A model generated the notes under the pieces. That model ran no database searches, was not told the origin of the DNA, and saw nothing but the letters and a program-made list of their open reading frames with translations. From a virus: a DNA stretch of 20,481 nucleotides. Shown here in pieces: positions 7,501 through 14,534 of the stretch; position 1 is the first letter of the stretch, and each line of letters begins with the position of its first letter. Location of the stretch: the IMG/VR virus record IMGVR_UViG_3300034073_002500, positions 1 through 20,481 of that record; one strand, given 5' to 3'. The translations under genes and the position numbers were made by a program.

Positions 7501-9052
7501 GAATGAAGATGTGACGTCACCAGGTCAGGACTACGTCGCAAACGCATTTTCAGATGCCAACAGTGGAAGCATTAGTCTCGAAGTAAATGGAAGCGTAATA
7601 CACACTGTTGAATTAACAGGATCTTATAACCTCGTAGGCGTTGGATCGCCAGGCGCAGGAACAGGTACAAGTTTAAATGCAAATGGTTCAGGTTTCATTG
7701 CATTAAGCACATGGGGTCCAGGTTTGTTCGACAATGGTGTCCCAAGATATTCAGAAATACAGAGAACTGCCAAGTACAGAGTCGTACCCGCCAATCAAAG
7801 AACTGGTTGGAATTATTTGCGAGTATATCACACAGTAAACGGTGTTGACAGAACAACCAATTATGTCGAGTGGGTTAATGATCCCGATTCAAATGCTCTT
7901 TCTTCTGCTGGTAACGGACTGTCAATATTTGGTGATGATTCATTCTCATACATGAGCGGAGTTAAGTTCTTTAATTCCCCATCAGGAAGCATAAGAACTA
8001 GAATATCGAACATTTATAAGAACGTTTATTCCAATAGCTCAACTGCTATTTCTTTCACCAATCTAACAAATGCGACCGCCGCGCAAATTATCCAGTCGGG
8101 TTCCGGATTATCTTTGACGAAAACTACGAACGCTACAACAGACAGCCTTCAAACCTTGAATGCAAACGTAGATAGCCAAAATGAATTGCTACATGTTAGC
8201 GGAACTATAAACTTTACGCGAACAAAATCTTTACCAGGAACATACACGACTGCATACAGCTGCGGTGGAGCGATGGTGTTCGTTCATCCTCTAAAGTCAA
8301 ATCTTACTTTATCGACGCAACTAACGACGAATCTTTTAACATGGACACCTGTAAACACGAGCAATGCTAATACAGATGAATACTTTACGAGTGAAACTTA
8401 CAGACTCACAAGTGGATCTTATACTGCTCAATCAGATATAACAGGTGGTACAAAAACTTGGGATTCTACCATAAGCATGGACGATCAAGTTGGAAACCCA
8501 ACCTACGCTACAGGATTACTGGTGTATGACACTTATCTATTAGCACCTAAAGATGGTGGAGTTGATGGAGATTTCAGGAATCATATTGAAGGTGGATCAA
8601 TAGAGTCTCCTGCTGAAAACGTTAACTATAGTTCATTAACAAATTCCACAAGAAATTATTTTAGAGGATTTTTAAACAACACTGTAAATGACAGACCCAG
8701 CGTTCAAGTTACATTATTCGGAGACGCAACAATTGTTGGAAAAACAGGGCCTAATGCGGCGGCATTAGGGACGAATAAAAACATATTCGTAGAAGTCGGG
8801 GTGCCAGGAAAAACCGGATTATTAGATTTAGGTAAGCCTTCAGCGGGAGCAGGAAATATAATCGAAGGAGATGGTTGTTTAAGCGGTGACTTAAATGCGA
8901 CGGTCGACATCGATGGTGTAACCAATACATGCACATTCAATGGTGTAACAGCAGATGGTACGACCTCGGGCGCTGAATACATTATAGTCAAAATTTCAGC
9001 ATCTAAAAATTGGACTGGTTATTTAGATAGAGTGAGCATAACCTGGAGTTAA
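4517..9052 (+). CDS. Giant fibre/adhesin protein with tandem duplication
   Basis: A 1511-residue structural protein. I chose ATG 4517 because GAGGA at 4505-4509 is 7 bases upstream; an in-frame TTG at 4511 is less likely. Residues about 1-92 form an N-terminal domain ending in a Gly-rich hinge ('LVLFSGGGGGADAN'). This is followed by two modules of the GLSGSL...SNGSITIS type (to about residue 275) and a connecting segment. Two copies of a unit of about 570 residues then occupy 5597-7290 and 7298-9049. Both copies start after a Pro-rich linker with LDN(V/I)D. Both contain GDLNEDV, NGWNYL/TGWNYL, TNYVEW, VHPLKSNLT and PGKTG in the same order. There are no catalytic motifs. The likely role is a neck or tail fibre that binds the host surface. 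There is no signal peptide or membrane segment. Confidence 0.75.
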   Translation: MALTPGLEVPFGIQPVNPIPVDSWSGPYSGPVGDDTIAGAIAVANATIPQAVRFQSMEVRLIIGGEAYKYWYKNGIADSDLVLFSGGGGGADANAPYLVLSSTGSLSAERVFAVGTGLKAVDDGAGGNYTISINNSAIATLSGSTFTGAVNFNQGLSGSLTQLTDGTSYLIAGENIAIVTSSNGSITISGLAGDITSVTAGTGLSGGGMIGDITLNVDDSIVATVSGSTFKGSVSFDEGLSGSLTRLVDGTSYIVAGVGISISSASNGPITISSENAGSITVSSGSNSVSSTSNLQFGPGFILNQESTGIAVVSGTIGEPEDGTYADGIYTDFTSNTLIGTAIDRFNELFLALAPSPAPSLDNVDCDTSAGTTAYLSFGISNDQSSASPAYISSNTTAGFSAVDVNDSYSSSTSGDNIRKGIYTGTSNISGDLNEDVPAYVHNTGVTNYVANSFGEANQGTLKLYANGALLHSVNLTTSSAGSGVPGSGTKSHLNANGSGFTNLSQTGSAVQSNGLSFPPFQHRTGKYLVHAADQRNGWNYLQVIHDKGSTQTQTNYVEWINDNNADALVASNNSLSFEGSGSIHLSGVEYFQSGTLTYKVKVDNAYKYVYDNTAISFTTSNSSAASSGLSFSFANQTKPTINTSAGETHAKALHLTSSATLTANYLINGSITAGVNVTHPLKSNLTNSGQSTTSQILTYNYSNTSTELAETFRRENYRIISGSYDTQADVVNVSNVWNSEIYMTSSNGGHSDGLQFYNTTLVSPKNAVNGGNFSVFSGGPNENPNYSGIIGTRTFYRWFKNTSGAQYDLSLAMNGSSTIVSNATAFNASRIKCFIKIPGKTGWMDVALPFVLDNVQEGAGAYVSNALLSFDSTLNATNYLNFGNVSVDNNEYVVLKILADSSWTGNVSSITVDFGAGTGTLTPVPDLDNIDSDNAGTTARLSFGSSKSITGYTNSSTDAGFSAADLNAVYQVATSGANLRRAVFAGATTMEGDLNEDVTSPGQDYVANAFSDANSGSISLEVNGSVIHTVELTGSYNLVGVGSPGAGTGTSLNANGSGFIALSTWGPGLFDNGVPRYSEIQRTAKYRVVPANQRTGWNYLRVYHTVNGVDRTTNYVEWVNDPDSNALSSAGNGLSIFGDDSFSYMSGVKFFNSPSGSIRTRISNIYKNVYSNSSTAISFTNLTNATAAQIIQSGSGLSLTKTTNATTDSLQTLNANVDSQNELLHVSGTINFTRTKSLPGTYTTAYSCGGAMVFVHPLKSNLTLSTQLTTNLLTWTPVNTSNANTDEYFTSETYRLTSGSYTAQSDITGGTKTWDSTISMDDQVGNPTYATGLLVYDTYLLAPKDGGVDGDFRNHIEGGSIESPAENVNYSSLTNSTRNYFRGFLNNTVNDRPSVQVTLFGDATIVGKTGPNAAALGTNKNIFVEVGVPGKTGLLDLGKPSAGAGNIIEGDGCLSGDLNATVDIDGVTNTCTFNGVTADGTTSGAEYIIVKISASKNWTGYLDRVSITWS
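4798..5340 (+). repeat. Two fibre modules (GLSGSL...SNGSITIS type)
   Basis: Two protein-level modules in the giant fibre gene. Each has a VGTGL or TAGTGL strand, NYTISIN or DITLNVD, VATxSGSTF, then GLSGSLT, DGTSYxxAG and SNGxITIS. DNA around 4943-4975 is nearly identical to 9903-9935 in the next gene. Homologous modules also occur in the minus-strand fibre gene. Confidence 0.8.
5597..7297 (+). repeat. Tandem duplicated fibre unit, copy 1
   Basis: First copy of the unit of about 570 residues, beginning at 'LDNVDCDTSAGTTAYLSFG' and ending near 'DSSWTGNVSSITVDF' plus a Pro-containing linker. The copies share ordered landmarks (GDLNEDV, LNANGSGF, WNYL, TNYVEW, VHPLKSNLT, NYS..R.FYR/YFR, PGKTG) but have diverged, so the duplication is not recent. 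Confidence 0.8.
7298..9049 (+). repeat. Tandem duplicated fibre unit, copy 2
   Basis: Second copy, beginning at 'LDNIDSDNAGTTARLSFG' and ending at the C-terminus with 'SKNWTGYLDRVSITWS'. It carries all the ordered landmarks of copy 1 and a slightly longer end region ('IIEGDGCLSGDLNATVDIDG'). Confidence 0.8.
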
Positions 9053-9053
9053 A

Positions 9054-11462
9054 ATGGCCGGTAAAACAGATACGAGCGCCACACTTTTTGCGCAGAAAAA
9101 ACTTCTCGGTAAGGCCCACACCTCAAATTTAAAAATTGATGGTGAAGAGGTAATCGGTTCGAATATTCAGACATCGACTGATTTAATTTTTGGTGAACCA
9201 ATACCAAATTCTCCCATTCAGACGCTATATCTTATTCAGAGCGCCTCTGCTTCGGACAACGGCACAGTAGAGTACATACAATTCGTCTTAACTGCCTTAA
9301 CAGGTACCACATATGACGCCAACGTCTCGGGTGGTGGTTCAGGTACAGACGCAGGAGAAAGTTCGCAAGTTTCTGGTCCTCATGCTTATAAGTTTATACT
9401 TCCTTCTAACTATCAATCAATTTCAACCAATCCAAGAGCGGGTAATGGAGTTTTTGACAATAATAAACTAGTTCATGAAACCTTAGGACGATTGCAACTA
9501 GTTCCTCCGTTTTATTCTCAAACAGCGCCAAATCCTTATATCGTAAAAATATACAAGGACAATGGAGCTGGTGGCGTGGGAGACGAAATACCGCTATTAG
9601 ACAATATCGACTGGAACGTAGATTATTACAATGGTATTTTATTTCTACAGGATTATAGTGCTACAAAAATTCCCGCCTACGCAAGAGCCTTCGCGTACGT
9701 CGGAAAGACAGTAGATGAAGTCATATCATCAATATCTAATGGTTCTGCAGACACAAATGCCGAGTATCTATTGCTTTCAACGACGGGATCGTTAGGGTCT
9801 GCACGTTCGTTAACAGTAGGAACAGGATTAATAACACTCGATGGTGGAGCTGGTTCGAACTATACTATATCCATCAATGACTCGACCGTCGCAACCACGA
9901 GTGGTTCAACTTTTACGGGGGCTGTTAATTTTAACTTAGGTCTCAGCGGTTCGTTGACAAAACTTACAGATGGAACATCATATCTCGTTGCAGGAACGGG
10001 AGTTAATGTAATATCGTCTTCTAATGGATCAATAACCATTTCTGCGACCGGAGCGTCGACAGTCGCAGGAGCGAATCAGCAAATTCAATTCAACGATAAT
10101 GGCGCATTTGGTTCTGATGGTGGTTTAATTTATAACGCAACAAACAAAAACTTGCTTTTATCTGGCGCTTTGTTGATCGGAACAAGTTCGTTGTTAGGGA
10201 CTGAAAAACTAAGAATTGGGGGCGATTCTAGTTTTTATGGTAACATCGACGTATCTGGTAGTTTAACTGCAACATTGGGACTTAGCGGTTCATTAACAAA
10301 ATTAATTGATGGATCATCTTATCTAATCGCTGGCTCAGGAATATCAATAACGTCTAGTTCTAACGGTTCAATAACCATCACCAATGATGGTACCGTCGGA
10401 GATATCACGGCGGTTAATGCAGGCATTGGACTTATTGGTGGAGGAACAAGCGGAAATATTACACTCGATATAAACGACTCTGTCGTAGCAACGATTAGCG
10501 GATCAACATTTACTGGGCCTGTTATTTTTAATCAAGGATTAAGCGGGTCTTTAACTAGATTGATCGATGGAACCTCGTATATCATCGCGGGAAATAATGT
10601 AACTATAATTTCTTCATCGAATGGTTCGATCGTTATTTCGTCCGCAGATGGTCAGTCTTACGCAAAAGGATATATCTCTGGCTCGGCACAAGATGGATTC
10701 GGCAATATTGATATTTCTTCGATAGGGACATTGATCAACAACTACAATGAAACGACAGACATCGACGTTTTTAGAAATGGTCAAATTCTTACAGCTGGTT
10801 CTGATTTTGACTATACAGTTCCAACGAATAATACTATAAACTTGAATACGGCATTACAACCAGACGATATCATAACCGTGCGTATTTTAGTGTCTGGATC
10901 GTCGAATAATGGTGGTGGTGGAGGCGGTGGCGGTTCAGGAGATATAACGGCCGTCATAGCTGGAACTGGTTTACTAGGCGGCGCTACGTCTGGAAATGCG
11001 ACATTAACTATTGATGATTCTGTCGTCGCGACGACATCAGGTTCAAAATTCGTAGGACCCGTAACATCTTCGATAGGTTCTCTATTGGGGGGATATTCAG
11101 AATTTAGTGGCAGCGTTTCAGAGTCAATCGTAAACAACAATGGTAGCACAGGTATCATCGTTTTCGACACTACACAGGCTTCTATATTTTACGTTAATAA
11201 TCCGACAGGAAACGTTACTGCCAATTTTACGAATGTTCCCACGAAGGACATGAGAATTATTTCAACGACCGTCATTCTATCTCAAAGTTCTACAGCACGT
11301 ATAGTAAGTGCAGTTCAAATAGATGGCGTTGCTTCTGCGATTAATTGGGCGAATAATGTTATTCCTTCGGGCAACGCTAACAAACAAGACATCTTTGGAT
11401 TTAGCCTAATAAGATCTGGCAGCGTCTGGAAGACATTGGGACAATTGTCGACGTTCGGATGA
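9054..11462 (+). CDS. Modular fibre protein
   Basis: An 802-residue structural protein starting one base after the giant fibre gene stops, with GGAG at 9045-9048 as ribosome binding site. Residues about 1-230 form a unique N-terminal domain, probably for attachment to the virion. It contains 'LLDNIDWNVDYYNGILFLQD', a pattern seen at the base of phage fibres. Residues about 235-530 hold three modules of the VGTGL...GLSGSL...SNGSITIS family. A further segment ('YAKGYISGSAQDGFGNIDIS') resembles the end of the minus-strand fibre. An eight-Gly hinge is encoded at about 10911-10935, another partial module follows, and the last ~130 residues are a unique C-terminal domain that may bind the receptor. 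There are no enzymatic motifs. Confidence 0.75.
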   Translation: MAGKTDTSATLFAQKKLLGKAHTSNLKIDGEEVIGSNIQTSTDLIFGEPIPNSPIQTLYLIQSASASDNGTVEYIQFVLTALTGTTYDANVSGGGSGTDAGESSQVSGPHAYKFILPSNYQSISTNPRAGNGVFDNNKLVHETLGRLQLVPPFYSQTAPNPYIVKIYKDNGAGGVGDEIPLLDNIDWNVDYYNGILFLQDYSATKIPAYARAFAYVGKTVDEVISSISNGSADTNAEYLLLSTTGSLGSARSLTVGTGLITLDGGAGSNYTISINDSTVATTSGSTFTGAVNFNLGLSGSLTKLTDGTSYLVAGTGVNVISSSNGSITISATGASTVAGANQQIQFNDNGAFGSDGGLIYNATNKNLLLSGALLIGTSSLLGTEKLRIGGDSSFYGNIDVSGSLTATLGLSGSLTKLIDGSSYLIAGSGISITSSSNGSITITNDGTVGDITAVNAGIGLIGGGTSGNITLDINDSVVATISGSTFTGPVIFNQGLSGSLTRLIDGTSYIIAGNNVTIISSSNGSIVISSADGQSYAKGYISGSAQDGFGNIDISSIGTLINNYNETTDIDVFRNGQILTAGSDFDYTVPTNNTINLNTALQPDDIITVRILVSGSSNNGGGGGGGGSGDITAVIAGTGLLGGATSGNATLTIDDSVVATTSGSKFVGPVTSSIGSLLGGYSEFSGSVSESIVNNNGSTGIIVFDTTQASIFYVNNPTGNVTANFTNVPTKDMRIISTTVILSQSSTARIVSAVQIDGVASAINWANNVIPSGNANKQDIFGFSLIRSGSVWKTLGQLSTFG
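9748..10050 (+). repeat. Fibre module, long form
   Basis: The encoded segment AEYLLLSTTGSLGSAR... through SNGSITIS aligns with the first module of the giant fibre at 4798-5088, with a DNA stretch of about 33 bases around 9903-9935 differing at only two or three positions. Confidence 0.75.
10275..10650 (+). repeat. Fibre modules, short and medium forms
   Basis: A short GLSGSLTKL...SNGSITIT module is followed by GDITAVNAGIGLIGGGTSGN... through SNGSIVIS. The latter aligns with the second module of the giant fibre at 5095-5340. Confidence 0.7.
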
Positions 11463-11468
11463 TAAATT

Positions 11469-12194
11469 ATGTTTGGAAGAATAAGTTCAACATTAAGTCC
11501 TTTAGGTTTATTGAAAACGAAAGATGTAGTAACTTCTGGACTGGTTTTATATTACGACATAAGCAAGTCGTCTTCCTATTCAGGTAGCGGAACAACAGTT
11601 ATAGACCTACGAGGTAACAGTAATGCTATCTTAGCGAATGGACCAGCGTACGCTGATGGTTATCTGACGTTTGACGGTACGAACGATTACCTGCTGACTT
11701 CGACGTCGTTAGCTACTAAGGTAACTACAGACGTAACGACAATATCGATGTGGGCATATCCGATGGATAACGGAGTTTTATTGTCTGAAATAGGACAGGC
11801 GACGATTAATTATGGTTGGCACGATGCGCAAATGGAAATGGTAGCAGGCACTATGAAATTTGGTATGTGGAGCGCATCTGGATTGCAAACTATTACATCA
11901 ACGATTCCTACGCCACTTAATGCCTGGTATAATTTTGTTATCGTTTATAACGGCACTAATTTAACCGCCTATGTCAATGCAGTTTCTGCGGGGTCTATCA
12001 CGTTTTCTAGGTTTAATCCTGTCGAAAATGGTAACAGTTTACACTATGGTATCGCCGCCACCGATTCGACCAGCATGGGAGATGGAACATACGCTAATAT
12101 GCGATTAGGACAATTCCTAGTATATAACACAGCGCTAACCGAGACAGAGGTCTTAGCAAACTATAATGCGACAAAAAGTAGATTCGGTCTTTAA
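11469..12194 (+). CDS. LamG / concanavalin A-like virion protein
   Basis: A 241-residue protein with the pattern of a LamG-like (concanavalin-type jelly roll) domain from about residue 24 to the end. It shows 'SGLVLYYDIS', 'VIDLRGNSNAILANGPAYAD' then 'YLTFDGTNDYLL', 'TTISMWAYP', 'NAWYNFVIVYNGTNLTAYVN', and the closing 'LGQFLVYNTALTETEVLANY'. Such domains are common at the ends of phage fibres, where they are thought to bind surface carbohydrate. The first ~23 residues ('MFGRISSTLSPLGLLKTKD') may attach it to another fibre part. It begins 6 bases after the fibre gene, in the same operon, with only a weak ribosome binding site, so translational coupling is likely. No glycosidase residues can be identified. 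Confidence 0.75.
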   Translation: MFGRISSTLSPLGLLKTKDVVTSGLVLYYDISKSSSYSGSGTTVIDLRGNSNAILANGPAYADGYLTFDGTNDYLLTSTSLATKVTTDVTTISMWAYPMDNGVLLSEIGQATINYGWHDAQMEMVAGTMKFGMWSASGLQTITSTIPTPLNAWYNFVIVYNGTNLTAYVNAVSAGSITFSRFNPVENGNSLHYGIAATDSTSMGDGTYANMRLGQFLVYNTALTETEVLANYNATKSRFGL

Positions 12195-12213
12195 ATTAAT
12201 TCAAAATTTTTAA

Positions 12214-12738
12214 CTATTTTTTTATTTTTTTTCTCTCGGTCAAATCAAGCGCCGCCGCACCGATTCTAGTCGTCGGATCCTTGTCAGGTCTGTGTTTTCT
12301 TTCTTTCTTTTTTGTCTCAACATCACTAGACGCCGTAAAATTTGAATCGGTTGTTGATGCGACGATCTTTTGTAGCGACTGTATTTCGCTCGTTTTAAAA
12401 GTAATCTCTGTTTTTTTTGCTAACGCTAATCTTTCGTTTTCTAACTGTAGATCTTTTATCACGTTAAAAAAAGAATCAAAAATATTATCAACAAAACCAT
12501 AAACGTCTGTACCAATTTTACCTTCAACGCGTAAGTCAACTAAGCCTTTTTTATTAGCCCTTACGTACGTTTCCATCTTTTGCAACGCATCTTTGAATCC
12601 AGAAAAGTAGTCTTCAAATCTTGAGGCTTTACCATTCAACTCTTTTAGTTCATTGGCTTTATTCGCTAAAAGTTCTTGTAGTAAATTTAATTTTATTTGA
12701 TTCGAATCTACACTATCAATATTGATATTTGGTTCCAT
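12214..12738 (-). CDS. Coiled-coil protein with Lys-rich tail, function unknown
   Basis: A 174-residue protein. I chose the ATG at 12738 (MEPNINIDS) over an in-frame TTG two codons upstream. Residues about 12-120 are predicted helical with coiled-coil character ('LLQELLANKANELKELNGKA', 'DLQLENERLALAKK'). The last ~35 residues are strongly basic (KKKERKHRPDKD and TERKKIKK). It is convergent with the LamG gene, with a 19-base AT-rich gap and no GC-rich terminator. It lies downstream of the minus-strand fibre and its terminator, so it may have its own promoter. Scaffold-like or chaperone-like roles are possible but unsupported. Confidence 0.6.
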   Translation of the reverse strand: MEPNINIDSVDSNQIKLNLLQELLANKANELKELNGKASRFEDYFSGFKDALQKMETYVRANKKGLVDLRVEGKIGTDVYGFVDNIFDSFFNVIKDLQLENERLALAKKTEITFKTSEIQSLQKIVASTTDSNFTASSDVETKKKERKHRPDKDPTTRIGAAALDLTERKKIKK

Positions 12739-12763
12739 GACCAATTAATAATAACTCGTCGTA

Positions 12764-12801
12764 CAAAAAAATAAATGGCTCAAGAATTAACTTGAGCCAT
12801 T
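12764..12801 (-). terminator. Rho-independent terminator after minus-strand fibre gene
   Basis: An 11-base perfect stem (AATGGCTCAAG / CTTGAGCCATT) with a 6-base loop. Read on the minus strand it is followed by TTTATTTTTTT. It lies 23 bases past the stop of the fibre gene that ends at 12825. Confidence 0.85.
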
Positions 12802-12824
12802 CAAATTACTAATTTTTTAATTTA

Positions 12825-14465
12825 TCAAACAGTATCTCTTAAGATAATGGCCAATATATCGTCACCGGTTAGCGTACTGGACAAATTAGAATCTAATGTG
12901 AACGTTGTAGTCGTAATGTTCGTTATGTCATAACCATAAGACAAGAATACACCGTTAAGGTACACATCAAGATATTCGTCTGTAGCCATTGGTAAAGTTC
13001 CAATTCCGCTAAAGGTAACAACGCCCGTGCCTGTATCGACATTACCATCGTTACCCAATAGGTAACCCTTGGCCGTAGTGTTAAGGCCAGCGTTAGATAT
13101 TGTTATTGCGCCGTTAGAACCAGTTACGATCGAAATACCGGTTCCTGCAATAAACGCTGATGTTCCATCTATAAGCTGAGTATGTGAACCACTGATTTGC
13201 TGAATATAACCACGGTACCAATTGGCTCCCGTTGTGCCGAGATCATAGGAATTGCTAGTCGATGGAGCAATCGTGCCCTGGAATGTCGTACCAGAAACTG
13301 TCGCAACAACTGAATCATTAATCGCCAACGTATAACTACCGTTCGCACCAGCATCTGTCGCTAAAAGACCTGTACCGGCTGCGAATACTCTTTCATTCGA
13401 CAAAGAGGCGTCAGCAGATAAAACGAGATATTGCGCTGCGGCGGAAGCCAAACCAGCGCCGGCGATAGTAACCTGACCATTCGATGCCGAAGTAATCGAT
13501 ATATTGTCTCCTGCGACTAGGTAAGATGTGCCATCAACGAGTTGAGTTAACGAACCAGAAAGTCCCAAGCTAGCCTTTACAACGCTACCAGAAATTTGCG
13601 CTGCTCGAATGTTTGAGTAGGAAGTAACAGGAATCGGTAAAGATCCTGTCGCGCTATTAGCCGTCGTCGCGAATGCAAATTCATTTTCGGAATCATCCCA
13701 AAATGATACGACGTTATCAGAACCAGAAAGACCACCAATCCAACCACGATCGCCAGTCATTTGCGCGATAGTTCCCGACGCAAAACCCAAACCGATCATA
13801 GAGTCTTTGATTTCTAAATTCGTCGTGTCGATCGTGGTCGTAGTACCGTTAACAGTTAAGTCTCCTGCAACAATAACGTTAGTGTTATCTAACGTTATTG
13901 CGGTATTACCGTCCGATGATTTAATTTGATTTCCTGTAACTTGCAAATTACCCTTAATCTCTGTTAGGGTATTCGAAGTCATCGTGATGTTAGTATTGCC
14001 ATCGGAAGCTTGAATGTCATTGCCTGCAACCTTTAAGTCACCAGCTGTCTCTACAAGACCTCCACCACCGATCGTAATGGTATTACTTGTCACGGAACCA
14101 AAAAGAGTCTTAGACTCATTTACATCGGAATCTAAATTACCTTGTAAAGTAATGTTACCGCCAACTTCAAAATTACCGGAACCGCTTATACTACCTGTAA
14201 CATATACATTGTTTTGAAAATTAGCAATTCCAGTAGAAGGTGTAACCCTAAACGCGGTATAAATGTCAGCTAAATCTTGAGAACCGCTGAGAGAATTGTA
14301 CCATCTCTCGGTACCCATTATTAATCTAACTTGAGTACGTAAAGAATTTAAGTCGTCTTCTAGCGTTCTATTGGCTTTAACTAAATTAACAGATAAAACT
14401 TGATCATCAAGTCTCGCGGGCAGCGTCCCGCTAATTTGCAGTTGTTGTACTTTAGTAATTGGCAT
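12825..14465 (-). CDS. Fibre protein, opposite strand
   Basis: A 546-residue structural protein with AGGAAA a few bases before the ATG as ribosome binding site. The N-terminus (about 1-60, 'MPITKVQQLQISGTLPARLD', then 'LNSLRTQVRLIMGTERWYNS') is probably a virion attachment and helical segment. Residues about 80-240 are a repetitive beta stretch with GNITLQGNL, GDLKVAGNDIQASDGNTNIT, GNLQVTGNQIKSSDGNTAIT and 'VNGTTTTIDTTNLEIKDSMI'. The last of these is a pattern common in phage fibre and baseplate proteins. Residues about 295-460 hold GLSGSL...SNGQVTI modules shared with the two plus-strand fibres, and the end is a strand-rich cap. It is transcribed away from the other fibres, between the ligase gene and a terminator. 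Confidence 0.75.
   Translation of the reverse strand: MPITKVQQLQISGTLPARLDDQVLSVNLVKANRTLEDDLNSLRTQVRLIMGTERWYNSLSGSQDLADIYTAFRVTPSTGIANFQNNVYVTGSISGSGNFEVGGNITLQGNLDSDVNESKTLFGSVTSNTITIGGGGLVETAGDLKVAGNDIQASDGNTNITMTSNTLTEIKGNLQVTGNQIKSSDGNTAITLDNTNVIVAGDLTVNGTTTTIDTTNLEIKDSMIGLGFASGTIAQMTGDRGWIGGLSGSDNVVSFWDDSENEFAFATTANSATGSLPIPVTSYSNIRAAQISGSVVKASLGLSGSLTQLVDGTSYLVAGDNISITSASNGQVTIAGAGLASAAAQYLVLSADASLSNERVFAAGTGLLATDAGANGSYTLAINDSVVATVSGTTFQGTIAPSTSNSYDLGTTGANWYRGYIQQISGSHTQLIDGTSAFIAGTGISIVTGSNGAITISNAGLNTTAKGYLLGNDGNVDTGTGVVTFSGIGTLPMATDEYLDVYLNGVFLSYGYDITNITTTTFTLDSNLSSTLTGDDILAIILRDTV
13087..13570 (-). repeat. Fibre modules on the opposite strand
   Basis: The encoded GLSGSLTQLVDGTSYLVAG...SNGQVTI, then QYLVLSADASLSNERVFAAGTGL...VVATVSGTTF and HTQLIDGTSAFIAG...SNGAITIS, repeat the modules of 4798-5340 and 9748-10650 in inverted orientation. 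By eye, DNA identity over the best ~100 bases is roughly 70-75 percent. Confidence 0.75.
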
Positions 14466-14499
14466 GCTTATTTCCTAAAATTTGTATCAATACGATGAT

Positions 14500-14505
14500 T
14501 AAATA
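14500..14505 (-). promoter_or_regulatory. TATTTA motif before minus-strand fibre gene
   Basis: On the minus strand TATTTA occurs 34 bases before the ATG at 14465, followed by a well-spaced AGGAAA ribosome binding site. Orientation matches the TATTTA copies before the plus-strand neck genes. It lies in the 69-base gap after the ligase gene, so the fibre may have its own late promoter there. Confidence 0.3.
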
Positions 14506-14534
14506 TTAGTCGATGCCAATTTTGTATTTAAATG

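Noticed and set aside
12195-12240. Bidirectional terminator between the LamG gene and the convergent gene
   Set aside because: Only AT-rich runs are present, with no GC-containing stem; a functional terminator cannot be supported.
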